Shown here: piece by piece, positions 45,117-54,158 of the stretch
Position numbering within the stretch: position 1 is the stretch's first letter
Layout: every line of letters starts with the position of its first letter
NCBI GenBank assembly: GCA_965229785.1
Contig: CBDDJS010000001.1
Coordinates: forward strand, 4,464,001 to 4,528,000
Origin: JAWPMT01 sp965229785
Lineage (GTDB): Bacteria; Bacteroidota; Bacteroidia; Cytophagales; Cyclobacteriaceae
Length of the DNA stretch: 64,000 nucleotides
Direction: 5' to 3'
Notes under the pieces: generated by a model
The model's database searches: none
Told to the model about the DNA's origin: nothing
The model's input: the letters and a program-made list of their open reading frames with translations, nothing else
Program-made: the position numbers and the translations under genes

Positions 45117-46474
45117 TCCTGAGGTTTATTTTGTTTGTTTTTAGACCGACGTTTTTTATTCGATCTGTTTTTGGACTGATTGTTACCAGATGATTGATTG
45201 TTCGAGGGCTTTTGGTTAGGCTGCCCCTGCTGATGGTTATTCGATTTCTTGTTATTGGGTGATTTTTGCTTGTTAGCAGGTTTTTGCTTCTGCTTCGATT
45301 GCTGATTTTGGGATTTATCCTTTGCGTTTTGCTTATGCTCATTATTGGCTCCCTGTTTGTTTTGAGGTCGCCGCTTTTTATTCTTATTCCTTTTTTTCGA
45401 TTTTTTGAATTTGCGATCCATCGCCACCAAATCGCTATTTAGGCTATCGATGGTCTCCTTCTCTTCAGCAATATCATCCAGCAGTGTGGCCGGCTTTTTC
45501 CCTTGATTATTCAGCTCAATAATCTCCTGTACCCGCTCTGTTTCCAGTGGATGCCAGGTGTTTTCTCCTGCATAGGCAAACCACATGATTTTCCTGAAAA
45601 TATCGGTCTTCTGTAGTGTTACTTTTCCGTTTTCAATTTCTAAAGCACCTTCTACCTTAGGAATGTCGTCGAGCGCATCCATATAGGTGTCGAGCTCATA
45701 ATTAAGACAACACTTCAAGCGACCGCACTGACCGGACAACTTCCCCGGATTCAGTGACAAATTTTGATAACGGGCAGCCTGTGTGGTTACGGAAGTAAAA
45801 TCACTCAACCAGGTAGAGCAACAAAGTTCTCTTCCACAAGAGCCTATTCCTCCTATCCGACTAGCTTCCTGACGTAGCGAGATCTGACGCATTTCTACCC
45901 GGATCTTAAACTCACTGGCCAGAATTTTGATCAATTCTCTGAAGTCCACGCGATCATCTGCCGAATAATAAAAAGTGGCTTTGCTATTATCTGCCTGATA
46001 TTCCACATCCGTAAGCTTCATCTGCAATTTTTGCATTTGAATGATCTCCCGGGTACGATATAGCGTAGGCTCTTCGCGTTTCTTTACATTTCGAAATTTA
46101 TCAATGTCTTTCGGAGAGGCCAGTCGATAGATATTACGGATGTCTTCCATCTTCTTCACGCCTTTCTTTTTCATCTGAAGGCGAACGAGTTCACCTTGAA
46201 GAGAGACATGACCGATGTGATGGCCATTGGGGACATCTACCACGACAGCATCACCTGTATGTAATTCAAGTTGCTCCTGATTTCGAAAAAACTCCTTTCT
46301 GCCGTTTTTGAACCGTATTTCCACGTACTCGAATTGCTCGAGTGTAGGAACGTCCATATTTGACAACCAATCAAAAACATTGAGTTTGTTGCACCCTCCG
46401 GTACTACACCCGCCGTTGTTTCTGCAACCACTGACTTCACCGTCAGTTCCCGTACTGCACGAACTACATCCCAT
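45113..46474 (-). CDS. ricT: PSP1/RicT family Fe-S regulatory protein
   Basis: A 453-residue protein. The first 30 residues are Cys-rich (MGCSSCSTG, then several CxxxxCS pairs). The PSP1 domain (about 45-290) holds the cluster-binding cysteines in 'SCGRELCCSTWL' and 'GQCGRLKCCLNYEL'. The last 100 residues are a Lys/Asn/Gln/Ser-rich low-complexity tail, which may bind RNA or simply be disordered. In Bacillus the RicT homologue YaaT works with RicA and RicF on RNase Y and RNA maturation; the partners are not seen here. It overlaps gldH by four bases and follows purD. Confidence 0.9.
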   Translation of the reverse strand: MGCSSCSTGTDGEVSGCRNNGGCSTGGCNKLNVFDWLSNMDVPTLEQFEYVEIRFKNGRKEFFRNQEQLELHTGDAVVVDVPNGHHIGHVSLQGELVRLQMKKKGVKKMEDIRNIYRLASPKDIDKFRNVKKREEPTLYRTREIIQMQKLQMKLTDVEYQADNSKATFYYSADDRVDFRELIKILASEFKIRVEMRQISLRQEASRIGGIGSCGRELCCSTWLSDFTSVTTQAARYQNLSLNPGKLSGQCGRLKCCLNYELDTYMDALDDIPKVEGALEIENGKVTLQKTDIFRKIMWFAYAGENTWHPLETERVQEIIELNNQGKKPATLLDDIAEEKETIDSLNSDLVAMDRKFKKSKKRNKNKKRRPQNKQGANNEHKQNAKDKSQNQQSKQKQKPANKQKSPNNKKSNNHQQGQPNQKPSNNQSSGNNQSKNRSNKKRRSKNKQNKPQE

Positions 46475-46559
46475 CGATTACTTTAATCATCAATCTATCA
46501 AAGATAGTTGGCTGGTAGTAAATAGCCAATTCCATCCTTGTCATCGGCAGAATGTTCTC

Positions 46560-47843
46560 TTAGCCGTATTCTTTCAAATCCTGGCCTATATCCTTACGAA
46601 GGTTTTTGCCCTCCCACTTCACAAAGTGTGTTGCATCATAGCACTTGGTCATGGCCTCTAACATGTTCTTCCCGAGTGCTGTCAAAGTAATCACCCTACC
46701 TCCATTCGTCAATAGTTCTCCATCCTGCAGTTTGGTCCCGGCATGAAATGGAATCACACCTTTTAGATTGGGGTCCATGGTGATCTTACGACCTTTCTCA
46801 TAGGCGCCCGGGTAACCTTCAGCAACCATCATCACGGTCACCGAAGAATAAGGCACAACCTCAAGCTTTTGATCGGAAAGTTCTCCTTTTGCAGTGGCTA
46901 CCAAATGACCCAGCAGATCGCTTTTGACTCGCGGAAGAACGGCCTCCGTTTCCGGATCACCCATCCGAACATTATATTCGATGACGTACGGATCATTTTT
47001 GACATTAATAAGGCCAAAGAAAATAAAACCGCAAAATGGAATGCCATCCTCTTCCAAACCAGCAATGGTTGGACGAATGATCCGGGTTTCTATTTTCTCC
47101 ATGAAATGTGGCTTGGCAAAAGAAACCGGAGAAATGGCTCCCATGCCTCCTGTATTAGGGCCTGTATCGCCCTCGCCAATGCGTTTATAGTCTTTAGCTT
47201 CAGGCAGGAGTAGATAATCCTTACCATCTGTGAGTACAAAAACAGATAATTCTATTCCATCCAGGAATTGCTCAACAAGTACTCTGGCACTCGCTTCTCC
47301 AAACTTTTTTTCTATGATCAGTTCCCGAAGGTTATTCTTAGCCTCTTCCAAGTCCGAGGTAATCAAAACGCCCTTACCCGCTGCCAGGCCATCAGCCTTC
47401 AGGACATAGGGAGCCTCATTATTTTCCAGGAACTCATACCCTTCTTCTATATTGGATTCGTCAAAGACCTTGGCTTTAGCCGTTGGGATTCCATATCGAT
47501 ACATGAAATCCTTCGCGAATTCTTTACTGCCTTCCAGTTGAGCTCCAGCCTGTTCCGGTCCCACGATCAACAAGTCTTTCAGCCGGTCATCGGCTTTAAG
47601 TTCATTTACCAGGCCTTTTACTAAAGGAGCTTCCGGACCTACGACTACTAAATCAATTTGATTGTCTAAAACTGCCTCCGCAACCTCTTTACTATCTTCA
47701 GGATTGAGTGGGAGGTTCTGTCCTACCTCTCCGGTACCACCGTTTCCTGGTGCGATATAAAGGTTCTCGCAAGTCGGGCTTTGTTTGATTTTCCAGGCTA
47801 AGGCGTGTTCTCTCCCACCGGAGCCTAATATCAGAACATTCAT
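46560..47843 (-). CDS. purD: Phosphoribosylamine-glycine ligase
   Basis: A 427-residue ATP-grasp enzyme of normal PurD length: 'MNVLILGSGGREHALAWKI' opening, 'LVVVGPEAPLVKGL' (about 65-78), the ATP-grasp lid 'APYVLKADGLAAGKGVLI', 'GPNTGGMGAISPV' and 'IEYNVRMGDPETEAVLPR'. It makes glycinamide ribonucleotide in purine synthesis. It lies 19 bases downstream of recQ on the same strand. Confidence 0.97.
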   Translation of the reverse strand: MNVLILGSGGREHALAWKIKQSPTCENLYIAPGNGGTGEVGQNLPLNPEDSKEVAEAVLDNQIDLVVVGPEAPLVKGLVNELKADDRLKDLLIVGPEQAGAQLEGSKEFAKDFMYRYGIPTAKAKVFDESNIEEGYEFLENNEAPYVLKADGLAAGKGVLITSDLEEAKNNLRELIIEKKFGEASARVLVEQFLDGIELSVFVLTDGKDYLLLPEAKDYKRIGEGDTGPNTGGMGAISPVSFAKPHFMEKIETRIIRPTIAGLEEDGIPFCGFIFFGLINVKNDPYVIEYNVRMGDPETEAVLPRVKSDLLGHLVATAKGELSDQKLEVVPYSSVTVMMVAEGYPGAYEKGRKITMDPNLKGVIPFHAGTKLQDGELLTNGGRVITLTALGKNMLEAMTKCYDATHFVKWEGKNLRKDIGQDLKEYG

Positions 47844-47862
47844 AAAATAAGTGTATTCAAAA

Positions 47863-50046
47863 TTAGTGGGCGTATTCTGACATGAATTTGATACGCATCA
47901 AACGGACTTCATCTTCCGAATAGTCCTCCGCAAGCTCGTCCAGCGCCTCTTCAATACTGTCGGTTTCTGCCGTCAGGAAATAATCGTAGATATCATCCTG
48001 TCGATCATCATCCAGCAATTGATCAATGTAATAGTCAAGATTGAGTTTGGTACCCGCATCACAAATGACTTCTATTTCAGAAATCAACTCCTCGTATTTC
48101 ATATTCTTCGACTCGGCAATCTCTTCAAGATCAATTTGACGGTCGATTTGCTGAATAATTCCAATCTTATTTTTGGACTTGATCCCCGCGGATTTTACAA
48201 GTACATCTCCGGCCGTAATGATATCATTCTCTTCGACGTACTCACTGATCATCTCCAGAAAAGGACGCCCAAACTTTCGGGCTTTGCTTTCCCCTACACC
48301 GACAATCTTAATTAACTCTTCATTTGTCGTTGGATACAGGGTAGCCATCTCTTCCAGTGAAGGATCCTGAAAAACCACGTAGGGTGGCAAGTCTTTTTGT
48401 TTTGCTACCTGTTTTCGAAGCACTTTGAGCATTTCGAACAAGGTCGTATCGTAGGACTTGCCTGTTACCACAACTTTCTCAGACTCTTCTTCCTCAGAGG
48501 CCTGTGTACTGTAGTCGTGATCACGCGAGATCATGATCTTGAAAGGATCGTCCATGAACTCTTTCCCTTTCTTAGAAACCTTGAAGACACCCGGGGTTTC
48601 AATGTCTTTGACCAATAACTCATTAAAAAGCGCTTGTCTCACCACCGCTTTCCAGAAGGTATCAGATTCGTCTTTGCCGGCACCAAAGTGCTCCAACTTA
48701 TCGTGTCCGTAGCTCTTGACATGCTGGGTTTCTTTCCCGATCAGGACACTCACTACGTGATTAATGTCAAACCGTTCATCGGTTTTCATCACTACATCCA
48801 CTACTTTCTGCAGATGCTTGGTCCCGTCAAACTGCTCTTTAGGGTGAACACAGTTGTCACACATATCGCAGGAATCATGTTCGTATTCCTCCCCGAAATA
48901 ATGCAGCAATTGGGTTCGTCGGCAGACAGATGATTCCGCATAAGCGGCCATTTCCTCCAATAGGAATTTGGCATTTTCACGTTCCGTAACCGACTTATCC
49001 TTATTGAATTTCTCCAGCTTTATGATGTCATTGTAGCTGTAGAACATGAGGCATTTTCCTTCAAGGCCATCTCGCCCGGCACGCCCTGTTTCCTGATAGT
49101 ACCCTTCTATGGATTTCGGCGCATCGTAGTGGATAACAAACCGCACATCCGGCTTGTCAATCCCCATTCCAAAAGCGATTGTCGCTACGATTACATCCAC
49201 TTCTTCGCTTAGGAATGCATCTTGATTGGCCATCCGCTGAGCGCTATCCATCCCGGCATGATAAGGTGCCGCTTTGATATCATTTACTTTTAAAAAGTCT
49301 GCGATTTCCTCTACTTTCTTTCTACTCAGGCAATAGATGATCCCGGACTTTCCTTTATGCTCTTTGATGTACTTGATCAGCTGTTTTTTAGCTTCTTTCT
49401 TGGCACGAACCTCGTAGTACAGGTTGGTCCTGTTAAAGGAAGACTTATAAATGGTAGCATCTTCCATGTTCAGATTCTTTTGGATATCAATCTGAACTTT
49501 CGGAGTAGCCGTGGCTGTCAATGCAATCAATGGAATATCTCCCAGTTCTGCCACAATAGCTTTAATCCGACGGTATTCCGGACGGAAGTCATGTCCCCAT
49601 TCTGATATACAGTGGGCTTCATCTATGGCTACAAATGAGATATTTGCCTCTTTCAGGAATTCAATATTCTCTTCCTTAGTCAGGGATTCTGGTGCTACAT
49701 ATAGCAACTTCACCTGCCCTGACAGGGTTTCTCGCTTTACGCGATTCGTTTCGCTTTTAGAGAGTGTAGAATTTAGGAATCGGGCATCAATGCCTACGGC
49801 ATTCATCTGATCCACCTGATTTTTCATCAGAGCGATCAATGGTGAGATTACGATCGAAACACCGGATTGCGTAATAGCCGGTAACTGGTAGCACAGTGAC
49901 TTACCTGCTCCCGTTGGCATTATCACGAAGGTATTGCTACCACTCAAAATATTATGAATGATCTTTTCCTGATTGCCCCTAAAGTGGTTGTAGCCAAATA
50001 CTTCCTTTAAGGTAGATCGTAGTGCATTGTCAGTTACGGTCTCCAT
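47863..50046 (-). CDS. recQ: ATP-dependent DNA helicase RecQ
   Basis: A 727-residue helicase with Walker A 'MPTGAGKS' (43-50), the DEAH box 'AIDEAHCISEWGHDFRPEY', helicase motif V-VI ('VDVIVATIAFGMGIDKPDVRFVIHYD', 'QETGRAGRDG') and the RQC zinc-binding cysteines ('CRRTQLLHYFG' with 'CDMCDNC'). The HRDC domain is present (about 545-620), followed by a C-terminal winged-helix-like extension of about 110 residues that is common in Bacteroidota RecQ. It unwinds DNA in recombination and repair. It is the first gene of the recQ-purD-ricT-gldH run. Confidence 0.97.
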   Translation of the reverse strand: METVTDNALRSTLKEVFGYNHFRGNQEKIIHNILSGSNTFVIMPTGAGKSLCYQLPAITQSGVSIVISPLIALMKNQVDQMNAVGIDARFLNSTLSKSETNRVKRETLSGQVKLLYVAPESLTKEENIEFLKEANISFVAIDEAHCISEWGHDFRPEYRRIKAIVAELGDIPLIALTATATPKVQIDIQKNLNMEDATIYKSSFNRTNLYYEVRAKKEAKKQLIKYIKEHKGKSGIIYCLSRKKVEEIADFLKVNDIKAAPYHAGMDSAQRMANQDAFLSEEVDVIVATIAFGMGIDKPDVRFVIHYDAPKSIEGYYQETGRAGRDGLEGKCLMFYSYNDIIKLEKFNKDKSVTERENAKFLLEEMAAYAESSVCRRTQLLHYFGEEYEHDSCDMCDNCVHPKEQFDGTKHLQKVVDVVMKTDERFDINHVVSVLIGKETQHVKSYGHDKLEHFGAGKDESDTFWKAVVRQALFNELLVKDIETPGVFKVSKKGKEFMDDPFKIMISRDHDYSTQASEEEESEKVVVTGKSYDTTLFEMLKVLRKQVAKQKDLPPYVVFQDPSLEEMATLYPTTNEELIKIVGVGESKARKFGRPFLEMISEYVEENDIITAGDVLVKSAGIKSKNKIGIIQQIDRQIDLEEIAESKNMKYEELISEIEVICDAGTKLNLDYYIDQLLDDDRQDDIYDYFLTAETDSIEEALDELAEDYSEDEVRLMRIKFMSEYAH

Positions 50047-50338
50047 ATGCGAATGGGTTTAACCCTACATTCTTCATCTATGAATTTAACAATTTTTTCT
50101 GAGATTCCGGCAGACTGCCTGTCGCTAAGAAAGGATGCGAAATTAATCCAAATTGAACATTTTTAAGTAAGTCATCGTAGTGATTCTGGGCAATTGGTGA
50201 ATGAACCAATCAGACAGAAATCCCGCCGACATTTTCATCAATGAATAACAGCCAAAAAAAAATTAAATTCCAAACTCGCCAAGAATGTTCTGTCAGAGTT
50301 TGACTTAACTTCGTAGCGGATATGAAACGAGCAAACCC

Positions 50339-51406
50339 ATGAATAAAAAGGTATATGTTGTCATCATGGCAGGAGGTACGGGCACACGCTTTTGGCCCTA
50401 CAGCAGGAATCATAAACCTAAGCAATTTCTGGATGTACTTGACAGTGGACGATCTCTGCTTCAAATGACGTTTGACCGTTTCAGTTCCTACACTGCAAAA
50501 GAAAATATCTACATTGTATCAAATGACCTGTATGAGGAGGTCATACAGGAGCAGCTACCTGAATTGACCAGTGATCAAATTCTCCTGGAACCTGTGAAAA
50601 GAAATACGGCTCCCTGCGTGGCTTACGCTGCTTACAAGATCCAGCAAAAAGATCCTGATGCAATATTGATTTTCACCCCGGCCGATCACGCCATCTTTCA
50701 GGAGAAGAAATTTCTGGATGTCATTGAAAAAGCAGTGAATGGTGCTTCCTCTGGTGAAAAGTTGATCACTATCGGCATTAAGCCTCATCGCCCAGAAACC
50801 GGATACGGCTATATTCAGCATCTTGAAGGAGAAGGCGATGTGAAGCCCGTTAAAACTTTCACCGAAAAGCCGGAACTTGAGATGGCCAAAACTTTCCTGG
50901 CCAGTGGTGATTTCCTTTGGAACGCAGGAATTTTCGTCTGGTCCGCGACGGCAATTACACAGGCATTCGGCGCTCATGAACCCGAAATAGCTGAATTATT
51001 TGATGGTGGGGATTACTATCAGGATTCCGAAAAGGCGTTCATCGAGAAAACTTACTCCATAGTCAAGAGTATCTCCATCGACTATGCCATCATGGAAAAA
51101 GCCAACAATGTTTTTGTCGTGATGGGCGATTTCGGGTGGTCTGACCTGGGATCATGGAATTCTTTACATGAAATCCGTGAGAAAGATGAGGATGGCAACA
51201 TCGTCGAAGCGGATACGATCCTTTATGATTGTAAAAACAACTTCATCAAAGCCGAAAAGGGAAAGCTCGTGGTACTACACGACCTGGATGGTTACCTGGT
51301 TTCTGATTTTGATGATGTTTTGCTTGTTTGCAAAAAAGATGATGCGGCTAAGTTCAAATCTTTTGTAACAGACGTCAAAACCTTGAAAGGAGATAAGTTC
51401 ATCTGA
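50339..51406 (+). CDS. manC: Mannose-1-phosphate guanylyltransferase
   Basis: A 355-residue nucleotidyltransferase with the GMP-type signature 'VIMAGGTGTRFWPYSRNHKPKQFL' (8-31), 'LEPVKRNTAPCVAYAA', 'FTPADHAI' and 'FTEKPELEMAKTFLASGDFLWNAGIFVW'. The C-terminal phosphomannose isomerase domain of longer enzymes is absent. It forms GDP-mannose for cell-surface polysaccharides. It stands alone, so the symbol is by family only. Confidence 0.92.
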   Translation: MNKKVYVVIMAGGTGTRFWPYSRNHKPKQFLDVLDSGRSLLQMTFDRFSSYTAKENIYIVSNDLYEEVIQEQLPELTSDQILLEPVKRNTAPCVAYAAYKIQQKDPDAILIFTPADHAIFQEKKFLDVIEKAVNGASSGEKLITIGIKPHRPETGYGYIQHLEGEGDVKPVKTFTEKPELEMAKTFLASGDFLWNAGIFVWSATAITQAFGAHEPEIAELFDGGDYYQDSEKAFIEKTYSIVKSISIDYAIMEKANNVFVVMGDFGWSDLGSWNSLHEIREKDEDGNIVEADTILYDCKNNFIKAEKGKLVVLHDLDGYLVSDFDDVLLVCKKDDAAKFKSFVTDVKTLKGDKFI

Positions 51407-51449
51407 TCTCCAAGAAGCATCCGAAAATTTGTCTTCTGGAAAGGCCTTA

Positions 51450-52232
51450 TCAATACCGTTGCCGGTTGATTTCGTATAGGGCCATGGCTGCAGCTACGGA
51501 GACGTTTAGGGATTGTATTTTGCCAAAAAGATTGATCTTGGCCAGGTAATCACACTTCTTCAGGATCTCATCGGACATTCCTTTTTCTTCCGACCCCATC
51601 ACCATAGCCACGGGGCCTGTGAAGTCCACGTCTCCCAATGTCTTCTCGGCCTTCTCTGTACAGCCGATAGCGGATAAGCCTGATTCTTTTAAATAGGACA
51701 GTGATTTTGCCAGGTCCTCCGTTCGGCAAACCGGAATAGAATTCAAAGCTCCGGCGGAAGTTTTAACTGCATCTGCATTGACCTGAACGGAATCTCTGGT
51801 TGGGATCACAATACCATCTGCTCCCATGCACTCAGCGGTTCTGGCGATGGCGCCAAAATTCCTCACATCCGTCAATCCATCTAATACCACGATCAGTGGC
51901 GCCCTTCCTTCTTCGTACAATCTTTGTACGAGATTCTCTACCGTGAAATACTTAACCGGAGATAGAAAAGCCACTACTCCCTGGTGATTCTTTCGGGTGA
52001 ACTTATGCAATCGCTCTTGAGGCACTTTAGAGATCGGTGTGAAAGTACCTTTAAGTGCTGCCCAAAGTTCCTTAGAGAGATCTCCCTGCAGGTTTTTTTG
52101 TACAAATACTTTTTCAAGATCACGACCAGCTTCCAAAGCCTCGATCACTGCCCGCAGGCCGTAGATCATGTTCTCATCCCGTGTCTTAGGCGCTAATTTC
52201 CTTTTCTGATTTGACCAATTCTTTGAATCCAT
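51450..52232 (-). CDS. rlmB: 23S rRNA (guanosine-2'-O-)-methyltransferase RlmB (TrmH/SPOUT family)
   Basis: A 260-residue SpoU methyltransferase. An N-terminal substrate-binding domain ('YGLRAVIEALEAGRDLEKVFVQ') precedes the SPOUT knot with motif 1 'DVRNFGAIARTAECMGADG', motif 2 'AMVMGSEEKGMSD' and motif 3 'FGKIQSLNVSVAAAMALYE'. It methylates G2251 of 23S rRNA by family. The start chosen overlaps the upstream GWxTD gene by 40 bases; the ATG at 52169 (MIYGL) would remove the overlap and fits the usual domain start, so either is possible. Confidence 0.92.
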   Translation of the reverse strand: MDSKNWSNQKRKLAPKTRDENMIYGLRAVIEALEAGRDLEKVFVQKNLQGDLSKELWAALKGTFTPISKVPQERLHKFTRKNHQGVVAFLSPVKYFTVENLVQRLYEEGRAPLIVVLDGLTDVRNFGAIARTAECMGADGIVIPTRDSVQVNADAVKTSAGALNSIPVCRTEDLAKSLSYLKESGLSAIGCTEKAEKTLGDVDFTGPVAMVMGSEEKGMSDEILKKCDYLAKINLFGKIQSLNVSVAAAMALYEINRQRY

Positions 52233-53311
52233 CGATCGCGGTATTCCTTTTTTCTAATGAGCGTGTACAATGTTGGCGCAAATAGAGTGGATATTCGAAT
52301 GAATTCAAATTCCTGACCATCAAGGTACTGCCATCGCTCCTTTCGATTGGTCCGATACACCTGATCCGGCTTACCATAAATCAGGAAAATCAGACCTCTG
52401 TCCGTTTTCCACCCGGGTTTATAGTTCGTAAACAAAGCATTTGACCAGGTTACCCGATTGTAGAAACTGCTAATGGCCGTTTTGGCTTTCTCTTTCCCTC
52501 CCGCATTTCTGATCCAGAATTGCTCAAAATCAAATTTCGGATTGTCCGAATTAACGATCTCTGCGAACTCTTTGGCAGAAGACAAATATTGTACGGGCCC
52601 TACCAATTCTTCAACCTTACGCAGCTTAGGATAATAAGTCGGTGTTTTTAAAAAGCCTCTCCCTGCGGCTCCAGTTGTATCGTATTGTAAGAAATAAAAT
52701 GTCCAATCCTGGAAAGTCAGATCAGAATCAAACTCAAAGAGAGAGTCGGGTTCCAAGGTAGGCGATAATTCACGCATGTTTCCAAAAGCAGGGTCAGCCA
52801 GACCGAAATCCATTGAATAAGCATAACAAAAGGGTACCGCACTTGAATCTTTCAAAAAGGGAACGGTTGTCAAATAAGGTCTGGAAGGCTCATCTTCGAA
52901 AGTGATGGTCTCGCCTCTTTCGGTATTTAGGTACAATGGGAAATAATATTCATCTCCTGCATTTGAAAACCGAAGAACCAATAAACGGTCCAGGCTATCT
53001 AAACTGGTCCTGACGAGGTATTTTCCGGTCTTAAGGCCAGTACTCAATGTGTCCGCTGAAAAACTCACCTCCCGATGGTCTTCAGACTCCATATTTGCTT
53101 GTGTGAGTACAGTTAAGGTATAAGGTAATCCCGTTTTACTTCGCAAGTTTAAGTACAATAACAGCTCATCATTTTGTGCTTCATGGTTATGTTCTACCCT
53201 TAACAGGGCGGTCGGATCGTATAAATAAGCCAAATTGATCCTGCTTAGGTCTATGGCGAAAACCACAGCGTGAGAAAAGAACAAAAACGCTATTAAAATA
53301 TATCGCAACAT
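52193..53311 (-). CDS. GWxTD domain protein
   Basis: From the ATG at 53311 the product is 372 residues with a signal peptide (YILIAFLFFSHAVVFA). The N-terminal two thirds are beta-rich. The GWxTD domain occupies the C-terminal part: 'FDFEQFWIRNAGGKEKAKTAISSFYNRV' and 'YKPGWKTDRGLIFLIYGKPDQV', with the name-giving GWKTD. The domain is common in Bacteroidota, but its function is unknown. It overlaps rlmB and is probably co-transcribed with it. Confidence 0.88.
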   Translation of the reverse strand: MLRYILIAFLFFSHAVVFAIDLSRINLAYLYDPTALLRVEHNHEAQNDELLLYLNLRSKTGLPYTLTVLTQANMESEDHREVSFSADTLSTGLKTGKYLVRTSLDSLDRLLVLRFSNAGDEYYFPLYLNTERGETITFEDEPSRPYLTTVPFLKDSSAVPFCYAYSMDFGLADPAFGNMRELSPTLEPDSLFEFDSDLTFQDWTFYFLQYDTTGAAGRGFLKTPTYYPKLRKVEELVGPVQYLSSAKEFAEIVNSDNPKFDFEQFWIRNAGGKEKAKTAISSFYNRVTWSNALFTNYKPGWKTDRGLIFLIYGKPDQVYRTNRKERWQYLDGQEFEFIRISTLFAPTLYTLIRKKEYRDRWIQRIGQIRKGN

Positions 53312-53387
53312 AGCTGAGTTTTTATGCAATGAACAAAGCACGCATTAATCTTACCAAATTTTAATTTCTTTGCCAAAAAGTTGATCA

Positions 53388-54158
53388 ATGGCAGTTTATA
53401 CGACGGAAATCACCTCTGAAGAAATTTCTTCTGACAACCCTCTTCACCAAAGACTGTTAAGTGCTTATCTGATTGCTAAGCCTTACATCAAAGGAGACTT
53501 GCTGGAACTTGGTTGTGGAGAAGGGCGAGGTATCCGTGAACTAGCCCCTCTTGCGGAAAAATACGCCGCTATTGATAAAATAGGAGAAGTCATCGATCAG
53601 CTTTCTGCTGATTTCCCGGAACATGAATTCCGACAAGGGCACTTTCCTCCCATGCCTTATGAAGATGACAGCTTTGACACCATTGTCTCTTTCCAGGTGA
53701 TAGAACACATTAAAAATGATCACTTGTTCTTACAAGAAATAGCTCGGATACTCAAACCCGGGGGAACGGCATTGATCAGTACCCCTAACATCAAAATGAC
53801 TCTTTCTAGAAATCCATGGCATATTCGTGAATACACCGCCGATCAATTGGCAGATGTCGCTTCAAAATATTTCAGTGAAGTAGACATGCAGGGTGTGGCC
53901 GGTAGTGAAAAAGTCATGGCATATCACGAGGAAAACCGCGCCTCCGTCCAGCGTATCATGAAGTACGACATCTTCGATCTGCAATACCGGCTACCAGCGG
54001 CACTGCTCCGTATTCCCTACGAATTCCTGAATCGACGTAATCGAAATAAACTTGAAGCAGGCAACAATGATCTGGTGAAAGAGATTTCATCCGATGATTA
54101 TTTCCTACGTGAGAAAAATGACCAGAACCTGGACCTGTATATGATAGTAAGGAAGTGA
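53388..54158 (+). CDS. Class I SAM-dependent methyltransferase
   Basis: A 256-residue methyltransferase of the type-11 group: motif I 'LLELGCGEGRG' (about 37-47), 'AAIDKIGE', 'PYEDDSFDTIVSFQVIEHI' (about 88-106) and 'EIARILKPGGTALISTPN'. The substrate is unknown. The family includes enzymes for ubiquinone or menaquinone-like quinones and for polysaccharides; no context favours one. It is convergent with asnB, the two stops being adjacent with no gap. Confidence 0.9.
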   Translation: MAVYTTEITSEEISSDNPLHQRLLSAYLIAKPYIKGDLLELGCGEGRGIRELAPLAEKYAAIDKIGEVIDQLSADFPEHEFRQGHFPPMPYEDDSFDTIVSFQVIEHIKNDHLFLQEIARILKPGGTALISTPNIKMTLSRNPWHIREYTADQLADVASKYFSEVDMQGVAGSEKVMAYHEENRASVQRIMKYDIFDLQYRLPAALLRIPYEFLNRRNRNKLEAGNNDLVKEISSDDYFLREKNDQNLDLYMIVRK

